From assembly GCF_029839275.1 (NCBI RefSeq), contig NZ_JAOCAH010000020.1, positions 20,764 through 84,763 of the forward strand: 64,000 bases of DNA, written 5' to 3'. The position numbers and the translations under genes were made by a program. Below the pieces are notes generated by a model. The model worked only from the letters and a program-made list of their open reading frames with translations, was not told the origin of the DNA and searched no databases. Of this stretch, positions 42,631-51,482 are shown one piece after another (within the stretch, counting starts at the first letter, position 1; the number at the start of each line of letters is the position of its first letter). This stretch comes from Pseudomonas sp. GD03944. Lineage in GTDB: Bacteria > Pseudomonadota > Gammaproteobacteria > Pseudomonadales > Pseudomonadaceae.

Positions 42631-43410
42631 TCAAGGCTTCTGGGTGCCGAGAACCAGCAGCAGGGCCGCGGTTTCCGCATCCGGCTGGCCGTCGTAGCGG
42701 GCCGGGCGGTATTTCATCTGGAAGGCGGCCAGCACGTTGCGCGTGGCCTGGTCCAGCTCGCCATGGCGGTCGACCCGGTAGCCCTGGCGGGCCAGCTGCT
42801 CCTGGAACCACGCGACGCTGGGCAGGGCATTGGCGAACAGCGCCTGCTCGCGGGCGACGGCGCTGGCGTCCGGCCAGGGCATCAGGCCCTCGTCGGCCAG
42901 GCGCTTCCAGGGGAACAGCGGGCCCGGGTCGACCTTGCGCTGCGGTGCCACATCGCTATGGGCCAGGATGCTGCCCGGCGGCAGCTGATGGCGCTGCATG
43001 ATGTCCTTGAGCAGGACGACCAGCTGGTCGATCTGCGCCTCGGAGAACGGCTGCCAGTAGCGGCCGCGCGGGGTGTCGTAGTAGCCCTGGTTGACCAGCT
43101 CGATGCCGATGGTGGTGCCGTTGAGCCAGGTCCGCCCTTGCCACTCGCTGTCACCGACGTGCCAGGCCCGGCGGTTCTCGTCCACCAGGCGGTAGATGGT
43201 CGGTGGCGCGTCGCCGATCAGGTAATGGCTGCTCACCTCTTCCTGGGTCAGCAGGCGCAGCGAGTTCGCCAGGTCGGTGGAGGTGTAGTGCAGGACGATG
43301 TACTGGACCCGGCTGTTCTGGCCGACGGCGGTGTAGCGGGTATCGATAGTCGGCCCGCTGGCGCAGCCAGCGAGCAGGGCGAACAACAGGGTCAGGCAGA
43401 GAACTCTCAT
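42631..43410 (-). CDS. ampDh2: N-acetylmuramoyl-L-alanine amidase AmpDh2-like lipoprotein
   Basis: A 259-residue zinc amidase of the Amidase_2 family. The lipobox LLAGC (Cys16) predicts an outer-membrane lipoprotein. Zinc residues are in IVLHYTSTD (His about 41) and ILAHSDVAPQRKVDPG. The C-terminal part (about 200-250) is a peptidoglycan-binding-like domain. Length, lipobox and the marC neighbour match P. aeruginosa AmpDh2, which recycles cell wall from the outer-membrane side. Its start overlaps the marC stop (ATGA). Confidence 0.85.
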   Translation of the reverse strand: MRVLCLTLLFALLAGCASGPTIDTRYTAVGQNSRVQYIVLHYTSTDLANSLRLLTQEEVSSHYLIGDAPPTIYRLVDENRRAWHVGDSEWQGRTWLNGTTIGIELVNQGYYDTPRGRYWQPFSEAQIDQLVVLLKDIMQRHQLPPGSILAHSDVAPQRKVDPGPLFPWKRLADEGLMPWPDASAVAREQALFANALPSVAWFQEQLARQGYRVDRHGELDQATRNVLAAFQMKYRPARYDGQPDAETAALLLVLGTQKP

Positions 43411-44000
43411 GGGCTGATATGCAACACACTCTGTAGGTTGTCCAACAGCATGTCGACGCTGAGCATGATCAACAGCATGCCCATCAGTCGCTCCACTGCG
43501 GTCAGCCCGCGAGGGCCGAGGAACCGCTGCAGGAAAGACGCCTGCAACAGGATGAAGGCCGTTGCCGCCCAGGCCAGGATCACCGCCAGGTACAACTCCC
43601 AGAGGGGTCCTTCGTGGGTATTGCGCAGGGTCATCAGCACCGCCAGGGCGGAAGGCCCGGCCACTGCCGGCGTAGCCAGCGGCACCAGCATCGGCTCGCC
43701 ATCCGGCACGTCGCCGAGCACGCCCTGAGGGCTGGGGAAGATCAGGCGCATGGCAATGACGAAGAGGATGATACCCCCGGCGATCGCCGTTGCCTCCCGC
43801 GACAGGCCGAGGCCGCTGAGGACTTTGTCACCAAAGGTAAGGAACAGCAGCAACAGACCGAGGGCGAACAGCAGCTCGCGACCGGCCACCAGCAGGCGCC
43901 GTTTGGGCGCCACGTTCTTCAAGGCGGCGATGAAAATGGCGATGTTGCCGAAGGGGTCGGTGACCAGAAAGATCAGCACGGCGATGCCGAAGATATCCAT
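43407..44000 (-). CDS. MarC-family integral membrane protein
   Basis: A 197-residue, six-helix protein. FLVTDPFGNIAIFIAALKN at residues 12-30 and PLATPAVAGPSAL near 105 are the MarC/YhgN signatures. Once thought to act in multiple antibiotic resistance, the family function is unknown. It is first in a two-gene operon with the amidase and divergent from the cryptochrome gene. Confidence 0.85.
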   Translation of the reverse strand: MDIFGIAVLIFLVTDPFGNIAIFIAALKNVAPKRRLLVAGRELLFALGLLLLFLTFGDKVLSGLGLSREATAIAGGIILFVIAMRLIFPSPQGVLGDVPDGEPMLVPLATPAVAGPSALAVLMTLRNTHEGPLWELYLAVILAWAATAFILLQASFLQRFLGPRGLTAVERLMGMLLIMLSVDMLLDNLQSVLHISP

Positions 44001-44118
44001 GTAGCACTCCTGAAACAGATCGCCACAGTTTACTGGCGCAGGACCAGCTAGTCTGTTTGCAATACGCCTCGTTGCGCCGGTTTGGCGTCAGCCCGACCCG
44101 CCCGCCGCAGACGCCACT

Positions 44119-44145
44119 GAACTTGTTTCGACATTCGTTATCCGA
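44119..44145 (+). promoter_or_regulatory. AlgU/sigma-E-type promoter of the cryptochrome gene
   Basis: GAACTT (44119-44124), a 16-nt spacer and TCCGA (44141-44145) fit the AlgU consensus GAACTT-N16/17-TCtgA. Transcription would start near 44151, leaving a 27-nt leader with GAGG before the ATG at 44178. Confidence 0.6.
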
Positions 44146-44177
44146 ATCCCATCGACTCACTCGCTGAGGATCACGCC

Positions 44178-45596
44178 ATGCGCGCGTTGCTCTGGTTCAA
44201 ACAAGACCTGCGTCTCGACGATCACCCCGCTGTACAGGCCGGCCTGAGCGCCGAACAGTTGCTGCCTGTGTTCATTCTCGACCCGGCGCAACTGCAGTTG
44301 AACGAGTTCGGCAGCCGACGCCTTGGCGTGCACCGCGCGCGCTTTTTGCTGGAGAGCCTGGTGGCCCTGGACGGCGCCCTGCGCCAGCGTGGCTCGAACC
44401 TGCTGGTGGTGCCGGGCATCCCCGAGGAGGTGATCCCCGAGCTGGTCGAACGCTTCAGCCTGCAGCAGGTGCTGACCCTCGCCGAAATCGCCCCGGAAGA
44501 ATCCTCCCAGCTCAACCGCGTGCGCCAGCGCCTCGGCACCCTGCCGCTGGTGGAGCTGCAGAGCAACGGTCTGTTCAGGACCGACGACCTGCCGTGCCCG
44601 GTGAACGAGCTGCCCCAGGTGTTCACTCAGTTCCGTGCGCTGATCGAAGAGCGCCTGCACGTGTTCCAGCCCCGTCCCGCGCCGGAGCAATTGCCGCCGC
44701 TGCCCGACGGCGCCCACGAGCTGCTCGCCGGCCTGCCGACGCTGTCGCAGATGGGCCTGGGCGAACCGCTCAGCGTGGCCGGCAGCGCCTTCCCCTTTTC
44801 CGGCGGCGAGATCGCGGCCCAGGCACGCCTGCGCGACTACCTGTGGAATACCCAGGGGGTGCGCCAGTACAAGGACACCCGCAACGGCATGATCGGCAGC
44901 GAGTACTCCTCGAAGTTTTCGCCCTGGCTGGCCAACGGCAGCCTGTCGCCGCGCCGTGCGGTGGCCGAACTGCGCCGACATGAATCGCAGTACGGCCGCA
45001 ACGAATCCACCGACTGCCTGTGGGCGGAATTGCTGTGGCGTGAATTCTTCCGCTGGACCCTGCTGCGCCATGGCAGCGCCCTGTTCAAGGCGGGCAGCCT
45101 GAAGGCTACCGAACACGCGCCGATGCAGCTGGACGAACGCTTCGAGCACTGGTGCCAGGGCCGCACCGGCATGCCGCTGGTGGACGCCACCATGCGCGAA
45201 CTGGCCACCACGGGCTATATCTCCAACCGTGGGCGACAGGTGGTCGCCAGCTACCTGATCATGGACCTGCAGCAGGATTGGCGGTACGGCGCCGCCTGGT
45301 TCGAAGAGCACCTGATCGACTATGACCCCGCCAGCAACTGGGGCAACTGGGCGTACCTGGCCGGCATCGGCAGCGACCCGCAGCGCCGGCAGCTGTTCAA
45401 CGCCCTGCACCAGGCCCGCGAGTACGACCCCGAGGCCGAGTACGTCAGCCTGTGGCTGCCGGAGCTGCGCCATATCCCGCAGCACCTGCGGCACACGCCG
45501 TTCCTGCTGCCGCACCTGCAGCTGGATGCGCTGAACTATCCGCGCCTGGAGCAGATTCCGGAGACCTGGCGGCCGTACATGCCGCACGCCGCCTGA
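44178..45596 (+). CDS. DASH-type cryptochrome/photolyase
   Basis: A 472-residue flavoprotein with an N-terminal photolyase alpha/beta domain (LLWFKQDLRLDDHPA) and the C-terminal FAD domain. GYISNRGRQVVASYLIMDL and IDYDPASNWGNWAYLAGIGSDP are characteristic of Cry-DASH rather than class I CPD photolyases. Such enzymes repair cyclobutane dimers mostly in single-stranded DNA under blue light. An AlgU-type promoter precedes it. It converges on dgcP with 12 nt between. Confidence 0.85.
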   Translation: MRALLWFKQDLRLDDHPAVQAGLSAEQLLPVFILDPAQLQLNEFGSRRLGVHRARFLLESLVALDGALRQRGSNLLVVPGIPEEVIPELVERFSLQQVLTLAEIAPEESSQLNRVRQRLGTLPLVELQSNGLFRTDDLPCPVNELPQVFTQFRALIEERLHVFQPRPAPEQLPPLPDGAHELLAGLPTLSQMGLGEPLSVAGSAFPFSGGEIAAQARLRDYLWNTQGVRQYKDTRNGMIGSEYSSKFSPWLANGSLSPRRAVAELRRHESQYGRNESTDCLWAELLWREFFRWTLLRHGSALFKAGSLKATEHAPMQLDERFEHWCQGRTGMPLVDATMRELATTGYISNRGRQVVASYLIMDLQQDWRYGAAWFEEHLIDYDPASNWGNWAYLAGIGSDPQRRQLFNALHQAREYDPEAEYVSLWLPELRHIPQHLRHTPFLLPHLQLDALNYPRLEQIPETWRPYMPHAA

Positions 45597-45608
45597 CGCG
45601 GCGGGCGG

Positions 45609-47594
45609 TCAGCCGCGCTCGACGCGATTGCGCCCGTCGCGTTTGGCGCGGTACAGCGCCTGGTCGGCCCGTTCGAAGACCTGATCGCTGCGCTCCGATG
45701 CGTTGAAGGCGCTGATCCCGGCCGACAGGGTGATGGTGACCGGCTCGCCCTTGAAGTGAAACGGGCAGGCCTCGACGGCCCCGCGCAGGGTTTCCATCAG
45801 TTGCACGCCGGCGTCGAACGGCGTGGACGGAATCAGCAGCACGAATTCCTCGCCGCCGAAACGGGCGATGAAGTCGGTCTTTCGCAGGCGCTTGTTCAGC
45901 TCACCGGCAATGATCTTCAGGACCTTGTCGCCGGCCAGGTGGCCGTAGGCGTCGTTGATACGCTTGAAGTGGTCGATGTCCACCACGGCCAGCAGCAGGT
46001 CGCCGCCGTAGCGCTGCCAGCGTGACAGCTCCAGGTCGAGGCGCTCGCTCCAGGCCGCGCGGTTCGGCAGGCCGGTCAGCGGATCGAGCAGCGCCTTCTG
46101 CCGCTGCTCTTCCAGGTGATCGCGGAAGCCCTTGGCTTCCTGCTCCATGCTCGCCACGCGCTCGACCAGGGTCTGCAGCCGGTCGGCCACCGCCTGCTCG
46201 CGCTCGTCGCGCTGGAACTGGTACTGCTCCATGGTGCCCAGCAGCCCGTTGAGGCGGGACTCCACCAGTCCTTTGAGGCTGTCCAGGTCGGTGGCGTCCT
46301 GCACGCTGCTGTGCAGCCCATCGACCTGCTGGCGCAACTCGTTGTCCAGTTCACGCGCCGCGTCCATGGACACGGCGTAGCCGTCGTGGGCGTCCTGCAA
46401 GCCCCCCTGGAAGGTCGCCAGGCGCTCGTTGAGCTGCTTGAGGTAGCCCTCGAATTCGCGCTGGCCAACGTCGGCGATCGCCAGCATCAGCACGGCCAGG
46501 TCGTCCAGGACCGGCACCAGCTCGTACATGTTCAGGCCCGCCTGGATGCGCTCGCGCAGCACCTCGGCCTGGCCCTGGTGACGCTCGGGCAGGGTCAGTT
46601 GGTCCAGCAGGCCGAGCAGCGTGGCCTCCACGTGGCTGGCAATGGCGCTGTAACCGGGCTCTGGCACCGGCGGCAGGGCGTATTCCGGGTCGGCAGAGGT
46701 CTGCGCGACCTCGTCGACCGGCGCCGCATCGTCTGCCGCCCGTTCGACCTGCAGCAGGTCGAGCGGAACCGGCAGGCTGTCCAGCGCCGATGCCGAGCGA
46801 CCCAGCGCGGCCCTGGCGGGCGCACTGGGCACAGGCGATGCGACGGGTGCGGGTGCGGGTGCGGGTGCGGGTGCGGGTGCGGGTGCGGGTGCGGGTGCGG
46901 GTGCATCGAGCGGTTCGAGGCGCGCGGCGTCAAGCGCGGCCACGGAAGGCTGGCGCTCGGCAATCTCCAGCGGGGCGGCGACCGGAGCCGGTTCAGGCGT
47001 CAGGCTGACTTCGCCCTGCACCGGTGCAGGTTCGGGCGTCGGGGCGGAGGGTTCCGCCGGGGCGCCTTCGGTGTCACGGTTGCCGAACAACCGGGCGAGC
47101 AGGCCGGGTTGCTCGACGTGTTCACGGCCGAGCACCGCCAGTGCCTGCTCCTGCAGGCGGCTGAGTTCGGCGAGCAATGCCGGCAACTCGCGCACCTGTC
47201 CGGCCCGGCCGCCGAGGCTCTTGGCATAGCTTTTCAGCGGCTTGCGCACATCCCGCGGCAGGTCTTGCTTGAGCAGCTGTGCAGCCAGGGCGGAGAGCGC
47301 GGTCGTGACCTGTTCGGCGCGCTGCTGACGGCGCTGTTCGGAGTCGAGGACGGTCTTTTCCAGACGCGGGATCAGCGCCGAGAGGCCGCCATCCATGTCA
47401 TCGCGGCGCAGGATCTCGCGCAGGTCCTGCATGCACTGGTCGACCGCCTTGTCCGCCCCTTCGGCGGCCAGGCTGCTGCGCACCAGGCCACGGCGCAGCA
47501 GGTCGACGCGTGAATCCCAGCGTCGCTCCAGCTTTTCCTGCTGCTCGAGGCTGGCGAGGTACTTCTCTTTCCACCGCTGAACATCGTCGCTCAT
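45609..47594 (-). CDS. dgcP: diguanylate cyclase DgcP
   Basis: A 661-residue cytosolic protein that makes c-di-GMP. The C-terminal GGDEF domain (about 500-661) has GGEEF at about 580 and an intact inhibitory RxxD (RKTD) five residues before it. The N-terminal half is helical with predicted coiled coils. A linker at about 230-250 is a run of ten Ala-Pro pairs encoded by a perfect hexanucleotide repeat. Neighbourhood (EEP gene, dsbA, cytochromes) equals that of P. aeruginosa DgcP, which acts at the cell pole through FimV. The name rests on this synteny and architecture. Confidence 0.85.
   Translation of the reverse strand: MSDDVQRWKEKYLASLEQQEKLERRWDSRVDLLRRGLVRSSLAAEGADKAVDQCMQDLREILRRDDMDGGLSALIPRLEKTVLDSEQRRQQRAEQVTTALSALAAQLLKQDLPRDVRKPLKSYAKSLGGRAGQVRELPALLAELSRLQEQALAVLGREHVEQPGLLARLFGNRDTEGAPAEPSAPTPEPAPVQGEVSLTPEPAPVAAPLEIAERQPSVAALDAARLEPLDAPAPAPAPAPAPAPAPAPAPVASPVPSAPARAALGRSASALDSLPVPLDLLQVERAADDAAPVDEVAQTSADPEYALPPVPEPGYSAIASHVEATLLGLLDQLTLPERHQGQAEVLRERIQAGLNMYELVPVLDDLAVLMLAIADVGQREFEGYLKQLNERLATFQGGLQDAHDGYAVSMDAARELDNELRQQVDGLHSSVQDATDLDSLKGLVESRLNGLLGTMEQYQFQRDEREQAVADRLQTLVERVASMEQEAKGFRDHLEEQRQKALLDPLTGLPNRAAWSERLDLELSRWQRYGGDLLLAVVDIDHFKRINDAYGHLAGDKVLKIIAGELNKRLRKTDFIARFGGEEFVLLIPSTPFDAGVQLMETLRGAVEACPFHFKGEPVTITLSAGISAFNASERSDQVFERADQALYRAKRDGRNRVERG
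46845..46904. repeat. 10 perfect copies of hexanucleotide GGGTGC within dgcP
   Basis: Sixty bases made only of GGGTGC units; on the coding strand GCACCC, encoding (Ala-Pro)10. Slippage would lengthen or shorten the linker by two residues per unit without changing frame. Confidence 0.95.
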
Positions 47595-47603
47595 ATGTGG
47601 TTG

Positions 47604-48476
47604 TTACCCGTGGGATGGCGTATTCAGCATAGGTGGCGTAGGGCCACCCAGTGTACCGGGCAAACGAATTTCTACCGCCACCGGCAGGTGGTCGGAAATG
47701 GGCATGGGCAGCACTTCGAAGCGTTCCAGCTGCAGGCCGGGGCTCAGCAGGATGTGGTCCAGGCAGCGCTGGGGCCGCCAGCTGGGGAAGGTCGCCTCGA
47801 TCTGCGGGGCGAGCAGGCCCAGGTCGCGCAACGGCGAATGCTGCAGCAGGTCCGTGGCGTGGGTGTTCATGTCGCCCATCAGCACCTGGTGCCGGTAGCC
47901 GCTGATCAACTCGCGGATATAGGCCAGCTGGCGCGTACGGGTCCGCGGCCCCAACGCCAGGTGCATCATCACCACCACCACGGCATCCGGACCTTCGCCC
48001 AGGCGCATGAGCATGGCACCCCGTCCGGGCGGGCCGGGCAACGGATGGTCTTCCAGCAGGGTGGGCCGCAGCCGGCTGAGCACGCCGTTGCTGTGCTGGG
48101 CGAACCGCCCCAGGTTGCGGTTGAGCTGCTGGTACCAATAAGGAAAGGCGCCGAGGTGGGCGAGGTGTTCGACCTGATTGACGAAGCCGGAGCGCAGGCT
48201 GCCACCATCGGCTTCCTGCAGGGCCACCAGGTCGTAGTCATTGAGCATCTCGCCGATGCGTTGCAGATTCAGGGCGCGGCTGTTGTGCGGCAGCAGGTGC
48301 TGCCAGCCGCGGGTCAGATAGTGCCGATAGCGCTCGGTACTGATGCCGACCTGGATGTTGAAGCTCAGGAGACGCAGCCGGCCATCCGCCGGCCAGTCGT
48401 CAGAGACAGCGCATTGCGGGTTGACCCGTGGATCACACAGGCCAACCTGCCGAGTACGTTGCCAGCGGCGCAACAT
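47604..48476 (-). CDS. endonuclease/exonuclease/phosphatase (EEP)-family protein
   Basis: A 290-residue metal-dependent phosphodiesterase-fold protein. RLLSFNIQVG near residue 34, DLVALQEADGG near 82, GDMNTHATD near 205 and PISDHLPVAVEI near 262 are the EEP active-site motifs (Asn, Glu, Asp-x-Asn, Asp-His). It lacks a signal peptide. Substrate unknown (nucleic acid, lipid or phosphate ester). It lies 16 nt after dsbA and 9 nt before dgcP, so a dsbA-EEP-dgcP operon is likely. Confidence 0.85.
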   Translation of the reverse strand: MLRRWQRTRQVGLCDPRVNPQCAVSDDWPADGRLRLLSFNIQVGISTERYRHYLTRGWQHLLPHNSRALNLQRIGEMLNDYDLVALQEADGGSLRSGFVNQVEHLAHLGAFPYWYQQLNRNLGRFAQHSNGVLSRLRPTLLEDHPLPGPPGRGAMLMRLGEGPDAVVVVMMHLALGPRTRTRQLAYIRELISGYRHQVLMGDMNTHATDLLQHSPLRDLGLLAPQIEATFPSWRPQRCLDHILLSPGLQLERFEVLPMPISDHLPVAVEIRLPGTLGGPTPPMLNTPSHG

Positions 48477-48492
48477 ACGCGTGGCGCAGCGC

Positions 48493-49122
48493 TTACTGCG
48501 CGGCGCGTTCCTTCTGGATCAGGAAGTCAGCCACTTCCAGCGCCTGCTGCGGGCCGCCGGAGCTGCCGATGTCGAAACGGTACTTGCCGTTGACGATCAT
48601 CACCGGAACGCCAGTGATCTGGTAGGCCATGGCCAGCTTCTTGGCCTTTTCCATCTGGCTCTTCACGCCGAAGGAGTTGTAGGCCTTGATGAAGGCGTCG
48701 TAGTCGATGCCCTGGGTGGCGAGGAAGTTGCCCATTTCATCCGGGGTCGCCAGCTTCTTGCCCTGACGGTGGATGGCATCGAACACGGCGCTGTGCACCT
48801 TGTGCTCGACCTTCATGCTTTCCAGGGTGATGAACATCTGGCCGTGGGCGTTCCAGACACCGCCGAACAGTGCAGGAATACGCACGAAGTTGACGTCTTT
48901 CGGCAGCTTCTCGGCCCACGGGTTGATGGTGGACTCGAACTGGTAGCAATGCGGGCAGCCGTACCAGAACAGCTCGACCACCTCGATCTGGCCCGGCTTG
49001 GAAACCGGTACCGGATTCGACAGTTCGACGTACTGCTTGCCGGCCTCGATGGTGTCGGCGTGGGCAGCCATACCGAACAGGCTCGCACTGGCGAGGACAG
49101 CAGAGAGAATCAGGTTACGCAT
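48493..49122 (-). CDS. dsbA: thiol:disulfide interchange protein DsbA
   Basis: A 209-residue periplasmic oxidant with a signal peptide (1-22, ending AAHA). The redox site CPHC lies at about 55-58 in FWYGCPHCYQFE, and the cis-Pro loop is TGVPVMIVNGKY. It introduces disulfides in secreted proteins and is reoxidised by DsbB. The ATG at 49122 has AAGGAG 7 nt upstream. It likely leads the dsbA-EEP-dgcP operon. Confidence 0.95.
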   Translation of the reverse strand: MRNLILSAVLASASLFGMAAHADTIEAGKQYVELSNPVPVSKPGQIEVVELFWYGCPHCYQFESTINPWAEKLPKDVNFVRIPALFGGVWNAHGQMFITLESMKVEHKVHSAVFDAIHRQGKKLATPDEMGNFLATQGIDYDAFIKAYNSFGVKSQMEKAKKLAMAYQITGVPVMIVNGKYRFDIGSSGGPQQALEVADFLIQKERAAQ

Positions 49123-49210
49123 GCGTGACTCCTTGGCGATGAGTACTGCGGACAGCTGCTCTTCGACTGGCAGCCGCACGTCAGGTTCCGGCTATTGTAG
49201 CGGGGCCGAT

Positions 49211-49241
49211 AACGAAAAAGGGTGGCCGTAGCCACCCTTTT
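49211..49241 (-). terminator. rho-independent terminator after the cytochrome c4 gene
   Basis: AAAAGGGTGGC and GCCACCCTTTT form an 11-bp stem around a 4-nt loop. On the minus strand it is followed by a U-rich tail, 31 nt beyond the cytochrome c4 stop, separating it from the dsbA promoter region. Confidence 0.85.
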
Positions 49242-49271
49242 CCAGATTCAGCGTTTCACTCTGTTACGCAC

Positions 49272-49877
49272 TCAGTGCAGACCTTGCACGTAGCTGGATA
49301 CCGCTTCGATGTCCTTGTTGCTCAGCTTGGCCGCGATGGCGCGCATGATCATGCTGTCGCCGTCGTTGGTGCGGTTGCCTTCGCGGAAATCGGTCAGCTG
49401 CTTGGCCACGTAGCCGGCGTGCTGGCCACCCAGGTGCGGGAAGCCTGCAGCGGCGATGCCGGCGCCGTTCGGGGAGTGGCAACCGGTGCAAGCCGGCATG
49501 CCTTCTTCCAGCTTGCCGCCGCGGAACAGCGCTTCACCGCGCTCGACCAGTTTCGGATCAGCCGCGCCGACGCTCATTTTCTGGCTGGCGAAGTAGGCCG
49601 CCACGTCTGCCAGGTCCTGATCGCTCAGGCCATCGAGCATGCCGGTCATTTCAACGATCGGGCGAGCGCCGGACTTGATGTCGTTCAACTGCTTGAGCAA
49701 GTAACGTTCGCCCTGACCAGCCAGTTTCGGGAAGTTCGGGGCGGCGCTGTTGCCGTCGGCACCGTGGCATGCGCCACACACTGCCACCTTGCCCTGACCG
49801 GCAGCGGCGTCACCAGCGGCGTGGGCCAGGCCGGTGATGCCCAGGGTCAACAGCAGACTCACGAGTACTTTGTTCAT
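49272..49877 (-). CDS. cc4: dihaem cytochrome c4
   Basis: A 201-residue periplasmic protein with a signal peptide of about 20 residues (LLTLGITGLAHA). Two homologous cytochrome domains have CGACH near residue 34 and CTGCH near 135, and Met ligands in VEMTGMLDGL and SMIMRAIAAKLS. It passes electrons from the bc1 complex to terminal oxidases such as cbb3. The upstream monohaem cytochrome gene is 46 nt away in the same direction. Confidence 0.93.
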   Translation of the reverse strand: MNKVLVSLLLTLGITGLAHAAGDAAAGQGKVAVCGACHGADGNSAAPNFPKLAGQGERYLLKQLNDIKSGARPIVEMTGMLDGLSDQDLADVAAYFASQKMSVGAADPKLVERGEALFRGGKLEEGMPACTGCHSPNGAGIAAAGFPHLGGQHAGYVAKQLTDFREGNRTNDGDSMIMRAIAAKLSNKDIEAVSSYVQGLH

Positions 49878-49923
49878 CAGCTAATCCAACTACGGCTAAG
49901 AGAGAAAGAGTTATTGTCCGGGC

Positions 49924-50217
49924 TTACTCGGTCATCAACTTGATGACGGCTTGGTAATCCTCGGCTGTGCAGTCCATGCACAAACCACGCGGCGGCATGG
50001 CGTTCAAACCATTGGTGACGCTCTGCACCATCGCGTCCATACCTTTTGCCATACGCGGCTCCCAGGCGGCCTTGTCGCCTTTCTTGGGCGCCATCGGCAA
50101 CTGGCCGTTATGGCAGGCCGCACACGCACGGGCGTAGACGGCTTCAGGATCCTGAGCAGCCTGGGTATTGAAGGACAGCATCAATACACCAGCAACGAGC
50201 AGCATTTTTTTCATCAT
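49924..50217 (-). CDS. small monohaem cytochrome c5-type protein
   Basis: A 97-residue protein: signal peptide (1-20, FNTQA), one CAACH haem site near residue 34, and a second Cys pair CMDC near 81, as in cytochrome c5. It is a periplasmic electron carrier, probably functioning with the adjacent cytochrome c4. The ATG at 50217 has GAGG 8 nt upstream; the next codon is also ATG. Confidence 0.88.
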   Translation of the reverse strand: MMKKMLLVAGVLMLSFNTQAAQDPEAVYARACAACHNGQLPMAPKKGDKAAWEPRMAKGMDAMVQSVTNGLNAMPPRGLCMDCTAEDYQAVIKLMTE

Positions 50218-50567
50218 CAGATCAGCCTCATCAGGGAGGGGAACGGTCCGCCTTCTATGGGCAGCCTGTTTATGGCGTTCCCGTGAACATATCCTGCGGT
50301 TGGGACAATGTGCACACAAAATCTGCGGCATTATATACTTGGCGAAGACGAAACGGAAACGACGCCGCTTGCCGCACGGGGCCATGAGCGGCCGCCTGCG
50401 CTGATATGTCGCAAGCACCCTGCACGCCACCCAGGCTGCGAAAAGGGGTCGTGTCGGCGGATGAGTCGGACACAGGGCGGCATTCGCCGGCCATTGTCCG
50501 TACACTGCGCGCCCATGCCACTCTTTTACGCTTGCCCGGGCACGCCCCGCCATCACCGGAATTCCTG

Positions 50568-51215
50568 ATGCACGCCAAGAACCCCATCATCGGCCTGTGC
50601 CAACAAGCCACCTTTCAGATCAGTGCCGCCAAGGTCGACCAGTGCCCGGATGACCAGGGTTACGAGGTGGCTTTCGCCGGGCGATCCAACGCCGGCAAGT
50701 CCAGCGCGCTGAACACCCTGACCCACGCCAGCCTGGCGCGCACCTCGAAGACGCCGGGGCGCACCCAGTTGCTGAACTTCTTCCGCCTGGATGACGAGCG
50801 CCGCCTGGTCGACCTGCCCGGTTACGGCTACGCCAAGGTGCCGATCCCGCTCAAGCAGCACTGGCAGAAGCACCTGGAGGCCTACCTGAGCAGCCGGGAA
50901 AGCCTGCGCGGCATCATTCTGATGATGGACATCCGTCACCCGCTGACCGAGTTCGACCAACTGATGCTCGACTGGTCCCATGGCAGCGACATGCCCATGC
51001 ACATCCTGCTCACCAAGGCCGACAAGCTGGCCTTCGGCGCGGCCAAGACCGCCCTGCTCAAGGTCCAGCAGGACATCCGCAAGCGCTGGGGCGAGGGCGT
51101 GAGCATCCAGCTGTTCTCGGCACCCAAGCGCCTGGGCGTGGAAGATGCCCAGGCCGTTCTGGCCGAGTGGATGGAGCTGGGCGAGTTCGCGCAGGACGCG
51201 GAAGAAGAGGCCTGA
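50568..51215 (+). CDS. engB: ribosome-biogenesis GTPase EngB (YihA/YsxC)
   Basis: A 215-residue GTPase needed for 50S subunit assembly. G1 is GRSNAGKSS at about 38-46, G3 is DLPGYG and G4 is TKAD. The TRTPG-like switch (TSKTPGRTQLL) is present. The start at 50568 is chosen by homology; upstream in-frame sequence is not protein-like. It converges on ersA and polA. Confidence 0.95.
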   Translation: MHAKNPIIGLCQQATFQISAAKVDQCPDDQGYEVAFAGRSNAGKSSALNTLTHASLARTSKTPGRTQLLNFFRLDDERRLVDLPGYGYAKVPIPLKQHWQKHLEAYLSSRESLRGIILMMDIRHPLTEFDQLMLDWSHGSDMPMHILLTKADKLAFGAAKTALLKVQQDIRKRWGEGVSIQLFSAPKRLGVEDAQAVLAEWMELGEFAQDAEEEA

Positions 51216-51240
51216 GCGGCACGCCGCCACTTTTCTTCAG

Positions 51241-51375
51241 GCAAAAAAAACCCCGAGCTTCATATGGGGAGGGAGAAGTTCGGGGTTTAAGGGTCTGAAC
51301 CGCTAGGGCGGGGTTCAGATGTCTGCCAACACTTAACACAACAAAGGAGCATTGAAAGGCTTTAACGGCCATTCC
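51241..51375 (-). ncRNA. ersA: ErsA small regulatory RNA
   Basis: The engB-polA gap is where P. aeruginosa encodes ErsA (132 nt) and E. coli encodes Spot 42. On the minus strand an AlgU-type promoter would start RNA near 51375. A strong terminator (AACCCCGA/TCGGGGTT plus CTTC/GAAG) with eight U residues ends at 51241, giving about 135 nt. The terminator loop exposes TCCCTCCCC, and an upstream hairpin TCTGAACC/GGTTCAGA is present. ErsA is Hfq-dependent, envelope-stress-induced and represses algC translation through a C-rich stretch. Ends are predictions. Confidence 0.85.
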
Positions 51376-51380
51376 AAAAC

Positions 51381-51408
51381 TCTGACTGCCCGTTCAACGG
51401 CAAAGTTC
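51381..51408 (-). promoter_or_regulatory. AlgU (sigma-22/sigma-E) promoter of ersA
   Basis: On the minus strand GAACTT (51403-51408), a 17-nt spacer and TCAGA (51381-51385) match GAACTT-N16/17-TCnnA. Position and spacing fit a start 6-10 nt downstream at the predicted ErsA 5' end. Confidence 0.85.
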
Positions 51409-51482
51409 ATCGCCGCCTAAAATCCTTTAGGAATAAGCAGCGATTTCCTGATGCGTTATAGGTGTAAGCAAACTGAAACAGA

